A DNA stretch of 64,000 nt from Heliocybe sulcata (Eukaryota; Basidiomycota; Agaricomycetes; Gloeophyllales; Gloeophyllaceae), in NCBI GenBank assembly GCA_004369045.1, contig ML213516.1:137250-201249 (forward strand). The letters run 5' to 3'. Each line of letters starts with the position of its first letter. The first letter of the stretch is position 1. Of this stretch, positions 1-12,921 are shown one piece after another. Position numbers and translations under genes: made by a program. The notes beneath the pieces are model-generated. The model made no database searches. It worked only from the letters and a program-made list of their open reading frames with translations, and was not told the origin of the DNA.

Positions 1-1298
1 CGCTGAGATGTGAGTCGGGTTCTATATTTGACATTAGTGCGAACGTGGATTCCTACATTGCCTTACCGGTCGACGTGACCGACACGTTGTCCGACGCCAC
101 CAGCAACACTTCCTCGCCTCCGTCTCCATCACCACTGGCTCGACCGAGGACATCATCGATCTCCGGGCCGACACCAAAGCCGCTCCTGGTGTCGGCATCG
201 CATGCCCATGCTCCCACGTACAGCCGACCCCCGCCCACGGTGCTTCCACCCCCTCAGGTCGGGCCCGTCATCCCGTCTCGTGCGCCCACCTATGTCCCCA
301 TTCACTCCGATCCTCGATTTACGTCGGGGCGCGAAGTATCCCCAGAACGGTGTCGGGAGCCTGCACGGATTGTCAGGACATCGCCGCCATCCACCTCTGT
401 GTTCGCCTTCCCGACCGGGGGTGAGATCGATGACGTACCCATCGCACGACCAGGGTCATCCGCCGGTCCTCGACCCAGGAGGATGAGCAGGGACCAGCCG
501 ATGAGCCAGCCGATCCCCATCCCGGGGCCTCAGCGACGAGGCTCGGGGGACAGGCCCGCCCTCCGTCTAGAGACAGATCAGGCCTCTCCGCCACGTCGAC
601 CCAGCTACACAGAGGTGCAATACCAGTCCCCTGAGGCTCTCTCAGGACCACCAGCCGTCCGCCCGAGACTTGACTCTATTGACTACGCTGCGAAGCATTA
701 CCGTCACGAGCCTCCTGGATTGGGGCCCTCCGTCTCCCTAAGCTTCCCGAAGAGTCACGAACTTGAGATGCCCATGTCGGCGCCAGCTGCACCGGGCAGT
801 GGTCCGCTGACTGTCTCTCGGCGTACTGAACAAGAAGTGTTACCGTCTCGTCCGAGGAAGGACTCGGAAGCGCGGGATACCCGTAGTGCTGGGAGCACCA
901 GCCCACCGCAGGGTTCAGGACCGAGCCGCCAATCTTCGACTAACAGCGTGCAGACCGTTCGAAGCGTTCGATGGGACGAGAATCTAATTTGTCCATCCCC
1001 GATATTGCCCAGTCAGAGGAGACAAGGTTGGTACAATCGTCGTGGGTAAGTCTTGAGTCTTCTATTTCTTCGATCACGATTAGTGATACTGAACCTCTTG
1101 GTGCTCAGCGATCAACTATGGACAAATGACGGGAAATTCAGGTCCCCTCCTGTGGAGGAGCAGTATCCTGCGGATCTCGACGGTTATCCAGAGGCTGGAC
1201 AGGGATGGATGAATGAACAAGGTATTCGCATTGACATGCAGCATCGCCTGGTGCCCAAAGTGCCTGCTCGCTCTGCGCTAAAGCGAGCAACCATATGA
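1..1298 (+). CDS. C-terminal part of a Pro/Ser-rich hypothetical protein, cut by the window edge
   Basis: The reading frame is open from the left edge, so the start lies outside the window. Two exons are visible: up to 1045 and 1109-1298. The intron at 1046-1108 (63 nt, GT..CAG, phase 2) joins NRRG to DQLWTNDGKF. The long first part is low-complexity, rich in Pro, Ser and Arg, and probably disordered. The tail after the intron is more ordered, with Trp, Tyr and Gly conserved-looking blocks such as GWMNEQGIRIDMQHRLVPK. From memory, tails of this kind end otherwise disordered agaricomycete proteins of unknown role; that is recollection and was not checked. No catalytic motif, membrane segment or known domain is visible, so no function is proposed. 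The gene runs convergent with the RecQ gene, about 130 bp away. Confidence 0.6.
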
Positions 1299-1429
1299 CT
1301 ATCTAATGTTAAGGACGTCTATGCCCGTGCACCACTCCCTTCTATTATATCCTGCATGACGGCTAATTCACAAACAGTAGGTACAACTAGTGTTATATTC
1401 CTAGTACAGGTTGCTAGTAGGTCTTCGTT

Positions 1430-4462
<3,033 letters not shown>

Positions 4463-4558
4463 TGTGAGCAGCAGCACGAAGGTAACGCGTCCTGCACGCG
4501 TCTCTCGACGCGTTCGTGGTGGTGGCGCGCAAGCCGGAAAGGGGCAATCGTGCCCTAG
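4463..4558. promoter_or_regulatory. Bidirectional promoter with three ACGCGT (MCB-type) boxes
   Basis: Only 96 bp separate the RecQ start (- strand) from the EZH-like start (+ strand). The palindrome ACGCGT occurs at 4485-4490, 4496-4501 and 4508-4513, spaced 11 and 12 bp apart, close to one helical turn. In yeasts this hexamer is the MluI cell-cycle box bound by MBF, which drives G1/S transcription of replication genes. Shared G1/S control of both genes is an inference. Confidence 0.55.
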
Positions 4559-7248
4559 ATGCTTTCAGCCGCGACTTCGACGAGCCACTCCCCAACTAGA
4601 GCAATCCACGCTTCTCCCCCTGGGATCAATAAAGACGTTTCGTTGGAGAAACAGGTACAATCCGTATTCCACTCGGTCTGGCAGGAGTTTTACGCTTGGA
4701 AGCGGGACGTTTGCAAGAATGAACTCAAGCAGTTGGCTCGAGGAGAATCCTCTGCACCTCCGTTACAGGCGTCGGAAGCTGATGCAGAGGCTGCAATGGA
4801 TGCCGCAACTCTAGTCTTCTCAGGGCATGAGAACCAAGATTGCTACTTTGATGTATCTGATTACAACGGCACAAATGCAGACCTCCTGCGAGCTGAAGTC
4901 TTGACAATTCCTGAGGAATTCAACCCTTTTGTCCACTCTTACGAATCCAACACCCCGGCCTCGCATAATATCTTTCACGGAGACGATCCAGATGACATGC
5001 CGTTCGTACCGTTTGCAGACGATCCGTTCTTCAATGCGATCGAACATCAGCGTCACTATAAGAACCTGACATGGCAAGAAGGGCTCCTTGACCCAGACTG
5101 TGAGTCAGACACCATGCAATACCTCCAGCTGAAATAAATCTCCCAGCAGTAAACATCATCGTGGTTGAATGTGCAAGAAGACTGCTTCATGACAGTGGCA
5201 TTTCAGCCGAAGATGTTGACAAGACCAATATTTTGCCTGACCTATTGATCAGTAAGCCTGGCAAACGCGGCGCTCTAGAGAAAGCTTCATTACGGTTAGT
5301 GTCTGCAAGTTCTTGTGTTTGTCCCCATTTAACTTGATGCAGTGATTATCCTGTTTGGCCGAGTGATAAGGCCACACCACAACTACTCGTCCACTCGACT
5401 GTACCGCATTTCGGAGATCTGTCTGCCCGGGTCTCTAGTTCAGTCCAGCACTTTTGCCCCAACCTTAACTGCATCGATCCCTATTGTCCGACTCACAGTG
5501 CGTGCTTCTACATATACGCCCTGATCCGTCTTTTCAATATCTACAGTCGAACTCTATGCCATGCCTCCACCGCAAGTCCCTCTACTGCTGAACGACGAGA
5601 TGGCCACTCGGGCCTCGGGCGCCTGTGGAAAGGATTGTTTTCTTTCTCAGCACGAAGAGTCCTCAGTATGCTCCCTGTGCTATATTTTATGATACGACCC
5701 TTAAGCTTGTCCAGATGGGTTCTGCTTGGAGTCAAGAAGATCTAACAGACTTCGCGTCACTCCTCGAATTGATGCCAGATACGTCACCTTGCGATCTGGC
5801 TGTTATATGTCGCAAGCCTTGTTGCGAGGAACGTCCACCTTTTTTTGCGGCACAAACAACGGCTGACATCAGATTTTTCAGGTTTTCCGACAGCGTTGCA
5901 TCGTCCTTCCTGACCACAAGATTCACGCCGCTCAACAGGCCGCCTTGGCATTTTCTGCGGGGGAGGGAGCATCCGTCGCATTACGGAATCCGCCTGCAAT
6001 AGCTGCTGCCGTTAAGACTCCTCATTTGTCGAAGAGTCGAACCGTCCCGTGAGTGGAATTCGGAGCAGACAGTTCATTTCAAACGTGTCATGCCGTAGGT
6101 GTGGACCCTGTCAACACGTTGGATCATGCACCGAATACATCAGGTCCCGAGATGGGTCCATCCGTCAGCACTGCGTTTGTGCCCTCAACAAAACGTACTG
6201 CGAACGGAATTGCCGCTGCTATGCACAATGTTGTGAATCGTCTTCTCTCTCTCCCTTCAAGTCTTTGATGCTCATTAAGCCACGCCGTTTTGCCCAGGTG
6301 AGCTACGGTGGCCTGGGTGTACTTGTGCTCGCCGTGCCGGTGCCTGCACTAGTAAGCATTGCCCCTGCATTAAGGAAGGCAGAGAATGCGATCCGGAGCT
6401 GTGCATCAGATGTGAAGCTAGGTATCGCGTCCTGACAAATTCAAACAATCTCGTGATTGATGCACATTTACCGCACTGCCGTGTAATACAGAGGTATGTT
6501 CTCAGATCTGATAAGCAGAACGTGGTAGCAGTCTGCTCACCTCCCCCTCTCAATACAGATGTAGACCGGAACATCTGCCAGAACGCACAGCTCCAACAAG
6601 GACGTCGTAAGCGGATCTCCGTCAAGGGAAGTCGGTCCGGCTTTGGCTTGGGAGCGTTCATCGATGAACCAGCCAAGTACGGCGACCTGATTGGTGGTGC
6701 GCAAGGCCTCTGGTGGACATCTAAATTCTTCCGACCACATTAACCTATCATCCAGAATATGTTGGAGAGATTATTTACGAGCCGACGGTCGAAAGTCGAG
6801 AGTAGGTCATGATCCTGCTGCTCGGACACGACAGAAATAACCGTGTTTAATAGGGATGTCGCGCATCACCGCCGGAGGAACTACGTCTTTGAACTTAATG
6901 ACACTTTCTCGGTGGATAGCTCGAACGTGGGGAACGAGACGCGATTCATCAATCACTCACGGAGGAGCGTGAACTGCAGGGCCGAAGGTTAGCTGCGGCC
7001 TCCTGCTTTTTTGGAGCATAGGTCTGATTCGACATGCACAGTTCGGTTGGTTAATGGAGAACACAAGATAGGGATATATGCCGGCGAGTTGCGACACTGT
7101 TCTATCAGCTGTCATGAGCTCACGTAACGCAGCGAAAAATCTCGGACCAGGGGCAGAACTACGACTTAATTATGGCTCGCAATTCTTCGTCAATTCATCG
7201 GAGCAGGCTTCTACCCACCCGTTACGTTCGACTTCACCTAGTATATGA
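4559..7248 (+). CDS. EZH2: EZH2/E(z)-like histone H3K27 methyltransferase, copy A
   Basis: Catalytic-subunit candidate for Polycomb repressive complex 2, which methylates histone H3 lysine 27. The first exon (4559-5099) encodes an N-terminal region with VWQEFYAW and FVPFADDPFF. Later exons give a Cys motif CPNLNCIDPYCPTH (zinc-binding linker between the SANT-like parts), WSQEDLTDFASLLELMPD and CDLAVICRKPC, then a CXC domain (CERNCRCYAQC, then GCTCARRAGACTSKHCPC and ECDPELCIRC). The SET domain shows GSRSGFGLGAFIDE, EYVGEIIYEP, NETRFINHS..NC and ELRLNYG before the stop. The SAM-binding NHS motif and a C-terminal catalytic-type Tyr are present. At least eight exons are needed, and the CXC joins (for example the intron ending at about 6298) were chosen by conservation. 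Homologous over its length to the gene at 7369-10174, which faces it tail to tail 120 bp away. Confidence is high for the family, lower for each splice site and for H3K27 specificity. Confidence 0.85.
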
Positions 7249-7368
7249 TGGGATGAGCCAAAAACCGATTCAATACCTAGTCGATAGTCACTAGACAGTA
7301 GTATGTACAGCGCAAGTAACAGCAGTGTTTCAGCAAGTTGCATTATAGACTGACATCCGGCTAATCCT

Positions 7369-10174
7369 CTACTCTAGAACACTGATATGAGCGCTTGACC
7401 TGTGATCTCCCTCACCATCCGAGTCTCCGTCTTTGTCTCCAAAATACTTCTCTCCGTAATAGAGGAACAATTCCTTACCAATGGGAATTGTTTTCGCTAG
7501 AAGGTCGACAGAATTAGCAGGTGAGGGTGAACCTAAGCGAGCTGCCATAGGCCGTACATGCAAATATCGCGATACGACTCTCAGAGTTGACACTACGACC
7601 TGTAATACCGCGTTAGAGCTGGCCTCATGATTCAGGATACTTCACGAACATTCAGCGTGAACGTTCGCCTGCTTCTCGGGTGCATGATTGATGTACATGG
7701 TGCAGTTACCCGCACGCATGGAATCGAGAAAGAAGTTTTCTCTCTGGTCGGGATCGCCGCCCGCGAGATAATAACTCCCGCTCGCCGCGCTATCTAGGTC
7801 GAACTGATAGTTCATTCCGCGGTACTTCTGTATTGATCTGTTGAGATCAAGTGTCAGCACTGCGGAGAGAGCGTCGTGGCAGCAACCGTACATCCTATGA
7901 TCTATGAAGTGCTCCCAGAGGATGTCTCCGTTGTACTCTGCGCCGGTAAGCCATTTGGTAAGCAATTGGTAGTGCTCATAAATGCGATCTCACGTACCCC
8001 CTATGAGGGCATTTTTGAATATCGTCTCGGCACTAAATAAACCCATACCCCAGGTGCCGTTCTTCACGATTGTGCTCTGAACAAATCAGCGAACGCGGAT
8101 AAGGTTGACGCAATTCAAACTTACGGCGTAGTCCGCGGACTGAATGGTCTGTCTTGCACACTTCCCTGAGATGGGAATAAGCCGTCGTGGTCATGCAGGC
8201 ATGCAAAACATACCTCTAATGAAAGCGTCTTAGTAAGTTCATTCCATGAAGACCCAAGGGCACTCACTTCTTAGAGAAACATGGCATGCAGAGCTCCGGA
8301 TCACATTCCCTGCCTGCTCGGGCACAAGGACAGAAATTTGCGCTTTCGCAAGTATAGGGCCCGGATGATTTACAGTCACAGCCAGGGAATCGTCGCCGGC
8401 CTTAGTCAAGGGCTTCAGGACTATGAGCAACGTCCAATCCCTCACCACTCACACTCCAAGTCGCATCTGCAATTTCGCTGACAGCGCATTTGAGATTCCC
8501 AACAGGGACACTTCGACCTTCTGTTGCAAGGTCCGTCGTGACTGCAAGGACGAATGGCAGCACTGCCGCTCTGTCAGCCATATTATGCCATGAATGTATT
8601 GACCGCATACATACATCCGACTATATGTGTCGAGCTCTTCGACTATTTTCCCAGCAGATCATATACGTCTCAACCACTGGTGTGTCGGGCTAGGATGGGT
8701 GGAAAAGCGTACCGAAGACAAGAGGTTCGGGTTCGCTCTCCAGACCGCTGGGCGGCACATAGATGGTCTCGTCCGGAAATATCAGACAGCGTTGAACAAA
8801 AGCCTACCGCGGGGAACATCTCAGAGAGAGATCGTGTATCTCGGATAGCATGAATATACTTCGTTACATGGCTTGCGACATATGACAGCGAGATCGCATG
8901 GGCTTGAGTCAGGAACGATAGCCAGAATGTCCTGAAGTGCTCTCATGTCTTCTTCACCCCAGAGCACCGATTCCTAGGAGGCGTATGAGACTCTAGTAGC
9001 GGCTTCAAGAGACCATACCTGAAAAATATCGAAGTCTGCGATGTTGAGGAAGCAATCTGGTCCGCACGTAGCGGCCAAAGTGGGGTAGAGGTTGATGCTG
9101 TTCAGTGTCGGTCTTTTCGGGACAAGCGACGGGTACGCAAAGTCTGCGTTGGATGAGAGCATGTAGCGGTGTAAGCCAAATTACCCTAGAAAAATTAGTA
9201 GCACCTACTGTGTGTACGACAGTGCGGGTCTACACAGTTGAGATTTGGACAGGAATGCCAGATAACTGAATTCACTCGAGAGAGAATGTCATCTTCCGAA
9301 CATGCCCTTGTATACTCCAGGGATCCCAGAGTAGAAAAGGAAGCGCCGGGCCAGGCCAGAGCATCCCTGATATGTACTTCAGTTGCGTGCTATGATCGCC
9401 GGAAGATGAAAGCAGATGGACCTTTGTGTCACCTCCCAGAGGAAGCCAGAGAAAAGATGGGCCGCAGAGTCAGGGTACAGCTTAGGCAGGACTCCACTCT
9501 CATCAATAACGTCCAAGGGTATGCTTGGTTGGCTCAGATACAGCCTTCGTACTGTTTCCAGCTGTATCATCTCCACTTGTGCCAGATTAATCAAAGGTGG
9601 GCAGGTACCTAGAGCTAGAGCCATACGTACCGTCAGGTGTGCAGACGTTTTTGACAGCGTCCCAGGCAAGACCCTCTGAGAAGTGCTTCAGGTATCTGCC
9701 AGAGTCGAATAACGGATCGTCGGCGTATGGGATAAATTGACACTGCTGTGAATCATCGTAGTCGCCTTCCCGCCAAGCAATGTTCCGGGAAACCGGCGTA
9801 CAAGCCTCGTAGGGCGGGTGGGCTAAATAGGGTTTTGCAGTAATCCCCTCAAATGTTATTATGTCGGAAGACCCTCCAGCCATATCGTAAGAGAAACACA
9901 GATCCTGTTCCGTGTTATCCAGACCGAGATGGCAAGCATATTCAGGCTGTAGTTCGTCTCCAAATGGAAGATCGACAGGTCCCTGCCGGTCACGCCGGAG
10001 AGAGGTTAGGACGCCACGAGAAGCGTCGGGCTCCCACCTGTAGAACTCGCTCCATACTGCACTGTATACATGGAGAATATGGTCTCGGGGGTCGTCGAAT
10101 TGATATTCATCCGACGTTGACCGTGAATATTCTCCATCTTCGAGATCTGAATGATGATAAGTTGGAAAAGACAT
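7369..10174 (-). CDS. EZH2/E(z)-like SET-domain protein, divergent copy B
   Basis: A second E(z)-type protein. The start is ATG at 10174 (MSFPTYHHSDLED). The N-terminal exon has VWSEFYRW, TPVSRNI and FIPYADDPLFD, matching copy A. Later exons give CPNLNCVDPHCRTH, CGPDCFLN, LWGEEDMRALQDILAIVPD, CDLAVICRKPC, and a complete-looking CXC domain (CSHDGPC..CQRNCRCDLEC, then RRRFPGCDCK and FCPCARAGRECDPELCMPC). The SET domain starts STIVKNGTWGMGLFSAE and EYNGDILWEHFIDHR. Its core is unusual: INHAPEKQANVHAE stands where NHS..PNC is expected, with Ser to Ala, loss of Pro-Asn-Cys, and about two extra residues. GKELFLYYGEKYF keeps the Tyr near the end. The frame is maintained through all exons I joined, so it looks like a functional but diverged gene. 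It may be an altered methyltransferase or a regulatory paralog. Divergent from NF-YB. Confidence 0.8.
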
Positions 10175-10341
10175 CAAGAAAGAAATGAGACCAAGAACTC
10201 TGATAGTGGTCGGTGAAGCTCAAGCCAAACTACACGTTCAGCGCCGCCTTATGAGCGTCCCCGGCGAACCTCACGCGGAGGCGCCGTAACGCTAAGCGGG
10301 ACGACCCGGCACCCACATACGGTATTCTCAGGCTCTCGCTC

Positions 10342-10372
10342 ATTGGACGAACCCTCATCGCAAGGGGATTGG
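10342..10372. promoter_or_regulatory. Two inverted CCAAT boxes upstream of the NF-YB gene
   Basis: ATTGG, the reverse complement of CCAAT, occurs at 10342-10346 and 10368-10372, about 190-215 bp before the NF-YB start and within the 383-bp divergent gap to EZH copy B. The product of the downstream gene is a CCAAT-binding subunit, so autoregulation is possible. That is an inference from two 5-bp matches. Confidence 0.35.
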
Positions 10373-10557
10373 CTCTAAGCCTGAAGCTGGGCTCTACCCG
10401 GTACCGCGTTCTGCACAATGTCCTCCTGCATAATGTCTGAACTTTCTTCCCCCATGCTCCTGCTTCTTGCAGTATTTAAGGTAATCAACATGCTGCAGAC
10501 CGGAACTCGCCCACTAACGCCCTTCTTATTGCGCAGGTCGAACGTTGAACCGACGAT

Positions 10558-11108
10558 ATGTCTGAATTTCCTCCGAATATTGCCCCTCAGAATGACGGCA
10601 GTGAAGGTGCCCAAGTTCAGGAGCCTCCCGAGCCAGCTCCCATTACGGAGCAAGACATCGGGGAGTACCGTGAGCAAGACCGCTTTCTGCCCGTGCGTAT
10701 CTCAGCGTCCGTTCCGGTATCCTCGACTCCCCGTACTCATACCCCGGTTCCTAGATTGCGAATGTCGCCCGGATAATGAAGTCCTCTGTGCCTCCCACCG
10801 CCAAGATTGCAAAAGAAGCGAAGGAGTGCGTTCAGGAATGCGTATCCGAGTTCATCAGCTTCATCACATCCGAGGCGGCCGAGAAGTGCGCCATGGAGAA
10901 GCGGAAGACAATCGGCGGCGAGGACATCCTTTACGCCATGATCAATCTGGGTTTCGAGAATTATGCTCAGACTCTGAAAATTCACTTGGCGAAGCTTAGA
11001 CAGGTGCGTTCGGTTACGCCCTTGTATCGTAGTTGCGACGTTAACTGATGGTAGCACCAGAACTCCAGCCAACGACCTGGAGAAGCTGCTGACCACGGCG
11101 ATGCATAG
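10558..11108 (+). CDS. HAP3: CCAAT-binding factor subunit NF-YB/HAP3 (histone fold)
   Basis: The B subunit of the heterotrimeric CCAAT-binding transcription factor (NF-Y/HAP complex), which pairs with NF-YC and recruits NF-YA to CCAAT boxes in the nucleus. Three exons: 10558-10692, 10755-11003 and 11061-11108. The first intron joins [10 protein letters not shown] directly to [13 protein letters not shown], exactly the NF-YB core start. The histone fold follows, with [39 protein letters not shown] and [20 protein letters not shown]. The last exon adds a short [15 protein letters not shown] tail. At about 145 residues it is compact, as fungal HAP3/HapC proteins often are. The N-terminal 45 residues are Pro/Glu-rich and probably disordered. 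It lies between the divergent EZH copy B and the convergent lysine-rich protein gene. Confidence 0.95.
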
Positions 11109-11408
11109 AAAGTAAATGGTTAATATTGGGTGTCGTGCTTCCTCTTTCTCTCGGGGTGGCACGTTCCTTCCGCCTTTAGAATTGTTTACATGTGATACCA
11201 ATATCGTCGCGGTGTATGAATATCCAGAGAATCAAAAGTGCTATGATGACACCTGTGGCAGATTTCTGGTAAACAACAGTCCATTAGAGGTATACATAGT
11301 ATTGTACATGAAGTCACAACACGTCTAGTGTGAGTGTAAGCCAACGATCCAGAATCCGGCGACCGCGTAAAGGGTATTGTGGGTATGAGCATACGAGACA
11401 TTCGCGAC

Positions 11409-12590
11409 TTACTCGTCGCCCCTCCGAGCCAGGAACACACCCATGTCGCTATTTTTGCGTCTGAACCCTCCTAAGCCCGCGCTGGGGAAGCCGCCAGAGG
11501 CATCGTGGGGTATATCCAATCGAGACAAGTGCGCTGCAGAAGACTCCTCCGCAATGACGGGATGGGTCTCGGGGAACGCGGTAATGGGGGAAGGGATAGA
11601 TTGGGATTGTGAAGTGGAAGAGGCAGAGTCGCGCGAAGACTTGGACTTCCCGGAGGACTTCTTCTTTTTCTTCTTGGGTAACGGGTCGAGACCCTGTTGC
11701 ATGAATTCCTCGGGGTGATACTGCGTGCCAGGAGGGACCGGAGCGAGTTGGGACGTGTAATGATGGTTGTACATTCGCGAGGGGTCGCCACTGCTTGACA
11801 GAGTTCCCGACGTCCTCGACCGGGAGTCCGACCCTCTATCCGAGTTGTTCGAGGTCACCGGCTTAGCATAAAATTCGCCACCAAAGTCAACAGCCTCATC
11901 CTCATCCAGGTTCTCATCCACTGGCACATCCAGCACGGGCTCTTGGAATCCCTGGCTGGAATCGCCCTGTGAAGACCCCAGTCTAAACGGCGAGGGTATA
12001 TTCCCATGCTCCGCCCCTCCGCTTCCCGGAAACCCTTCAAACTCACCAGCCCCGCTCGCCTCCTCACGCGCTAGCGCCGCCGCCAGCTTCTTCATATCCT
12101 TCCTCTCCCTCCTCCTAGCCCGTCTCTCCTCCTTTTGCCGCCGCTCCTCCTCCTCAGCCTGCACCTGCATTGCCGAGATCCGGTCGATAGCGGCCTGGTC
12201 CAACGGCGCCGCATCCGAATCCAGCGTAGAGGACGATGAGGCAGTAAACTGCCCGGGCCTCGTCCGCTTGCCCCTCCTCCCCGGCACGCTGTCCTCGTCG
12301 TCCGACTCCGGTAGCTGAATCGGCGGGCGGCCGAACAGGTCGTAGCCGAAGAGCGAGACACTCTTGTTCCCGCTCCGCTTCTTCTTTTTCTTCCTCCTCT
12401 TGTTCCTATCGCCTAGAGTAGAGTGCAGCGACATTGTCTCCGCGTCGTTGTCTGTGTCGACATCGGCAAGTAAGCCTTCGAGGCCTGGTCGAGCGCGGTT
12501 CCCCTCGTCGGAGTCGGCGCGATGTCGGAAGCATGGTAGGCACGGTGCTAGGACGGCTTGGATGCTGTCTGACCAGGAAAAGTGGTCCAT
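11409..12590 (-). CDS. Hypothetical lysine-rich, mostly disordered protein with an N-terminal cysteine pair
   Basis: A single open frame of about 393 codons. The start is ATG at 12590 (MDHFSWSDSIQAVLAPCLPCF), because the frame upstream has only a GTG. The APCLPCF motif near the N-terminus could be palmitoylated (inference). Polybasic runs follow (DRNKRRKKKKKRSGNK and later PKKKKKKSSGKSK), together with a short conserved-looking block SLFGYDLFGRPPIQLPESD. A Glu/Arg-rich stretch (about residues 140-180, EEEERRQKEERRARRRERK) is probably a charged helix. The remainder is Ser/Pro-rich. A GTAAGT overlaps the stop codon, so a further downstream exon cannot be excluded. I do not recognise the family. 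The polybasic and cysteine features would fit a peripheral membrane or nuclear protein. Convergent with NF-YB. Confidence 0.7.
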   Translation of the reverse strand: MDHFSWSDSIQAVLAPCLPCFRHRADSDEGNRARPGLEGLLADVDTDNDAETMSLHSTLGDRNKRRKKKKKRSGNKSVSLFGYDLFGRPPIQLPESDDEDSVPGRRGKRTRPGQFTASSSSTLDSDAAPLDQAAIDRISAMQVQAEEEERRQKEERRARRRERKDMKKLAAALAREEASGAGEFEGFPGSGGAEHGNIPSPFRLGSSQGDSSQGFQEPVLDVPVDENLDEDEAVDFGGEFYAKPVTSNNSDRGSDSRSRTSGTLSSSGDPSRMYNHHYTSQLAPVPPGTQYHPEEFMQQGLDPLPKKKKKKSSGKSKSSRDSASSTSQSQSIPSPITAFPETHPVIAEESSAAHLSRLDIPHDASGGFPSAGLGGFRRKNSDMGVFLARRGDE

Positions 12591-12921
12591 TGTAGTCGAA
12601 GAGGCTGTCAGAGACGTGCAGGAAAAGACCACATGAATTGGTTATATGCGAAACGAAGCCATCGTGCTTGAGGAGACACCGGCAAACACGCGCTCGCGGC
12701 CGTCAATTCACGGCTACCGAATCCAGCCGGTGCAGCCGGTTTAGACGCTGGGACAATGCCGTGAATTCAAGTTCGACCTCATTCATAGAAGTAGGATATA
12801 GTACACTGAGAGTAGTACGATTAGCTAGAACGTATACACTGCCTGAGAAACCCGTAGAAGGACAAATGACGAGAGGAAGGAAGGAATTGACGAAGGAATC
12901 TGTCAGGAATCAGGATCAGGA

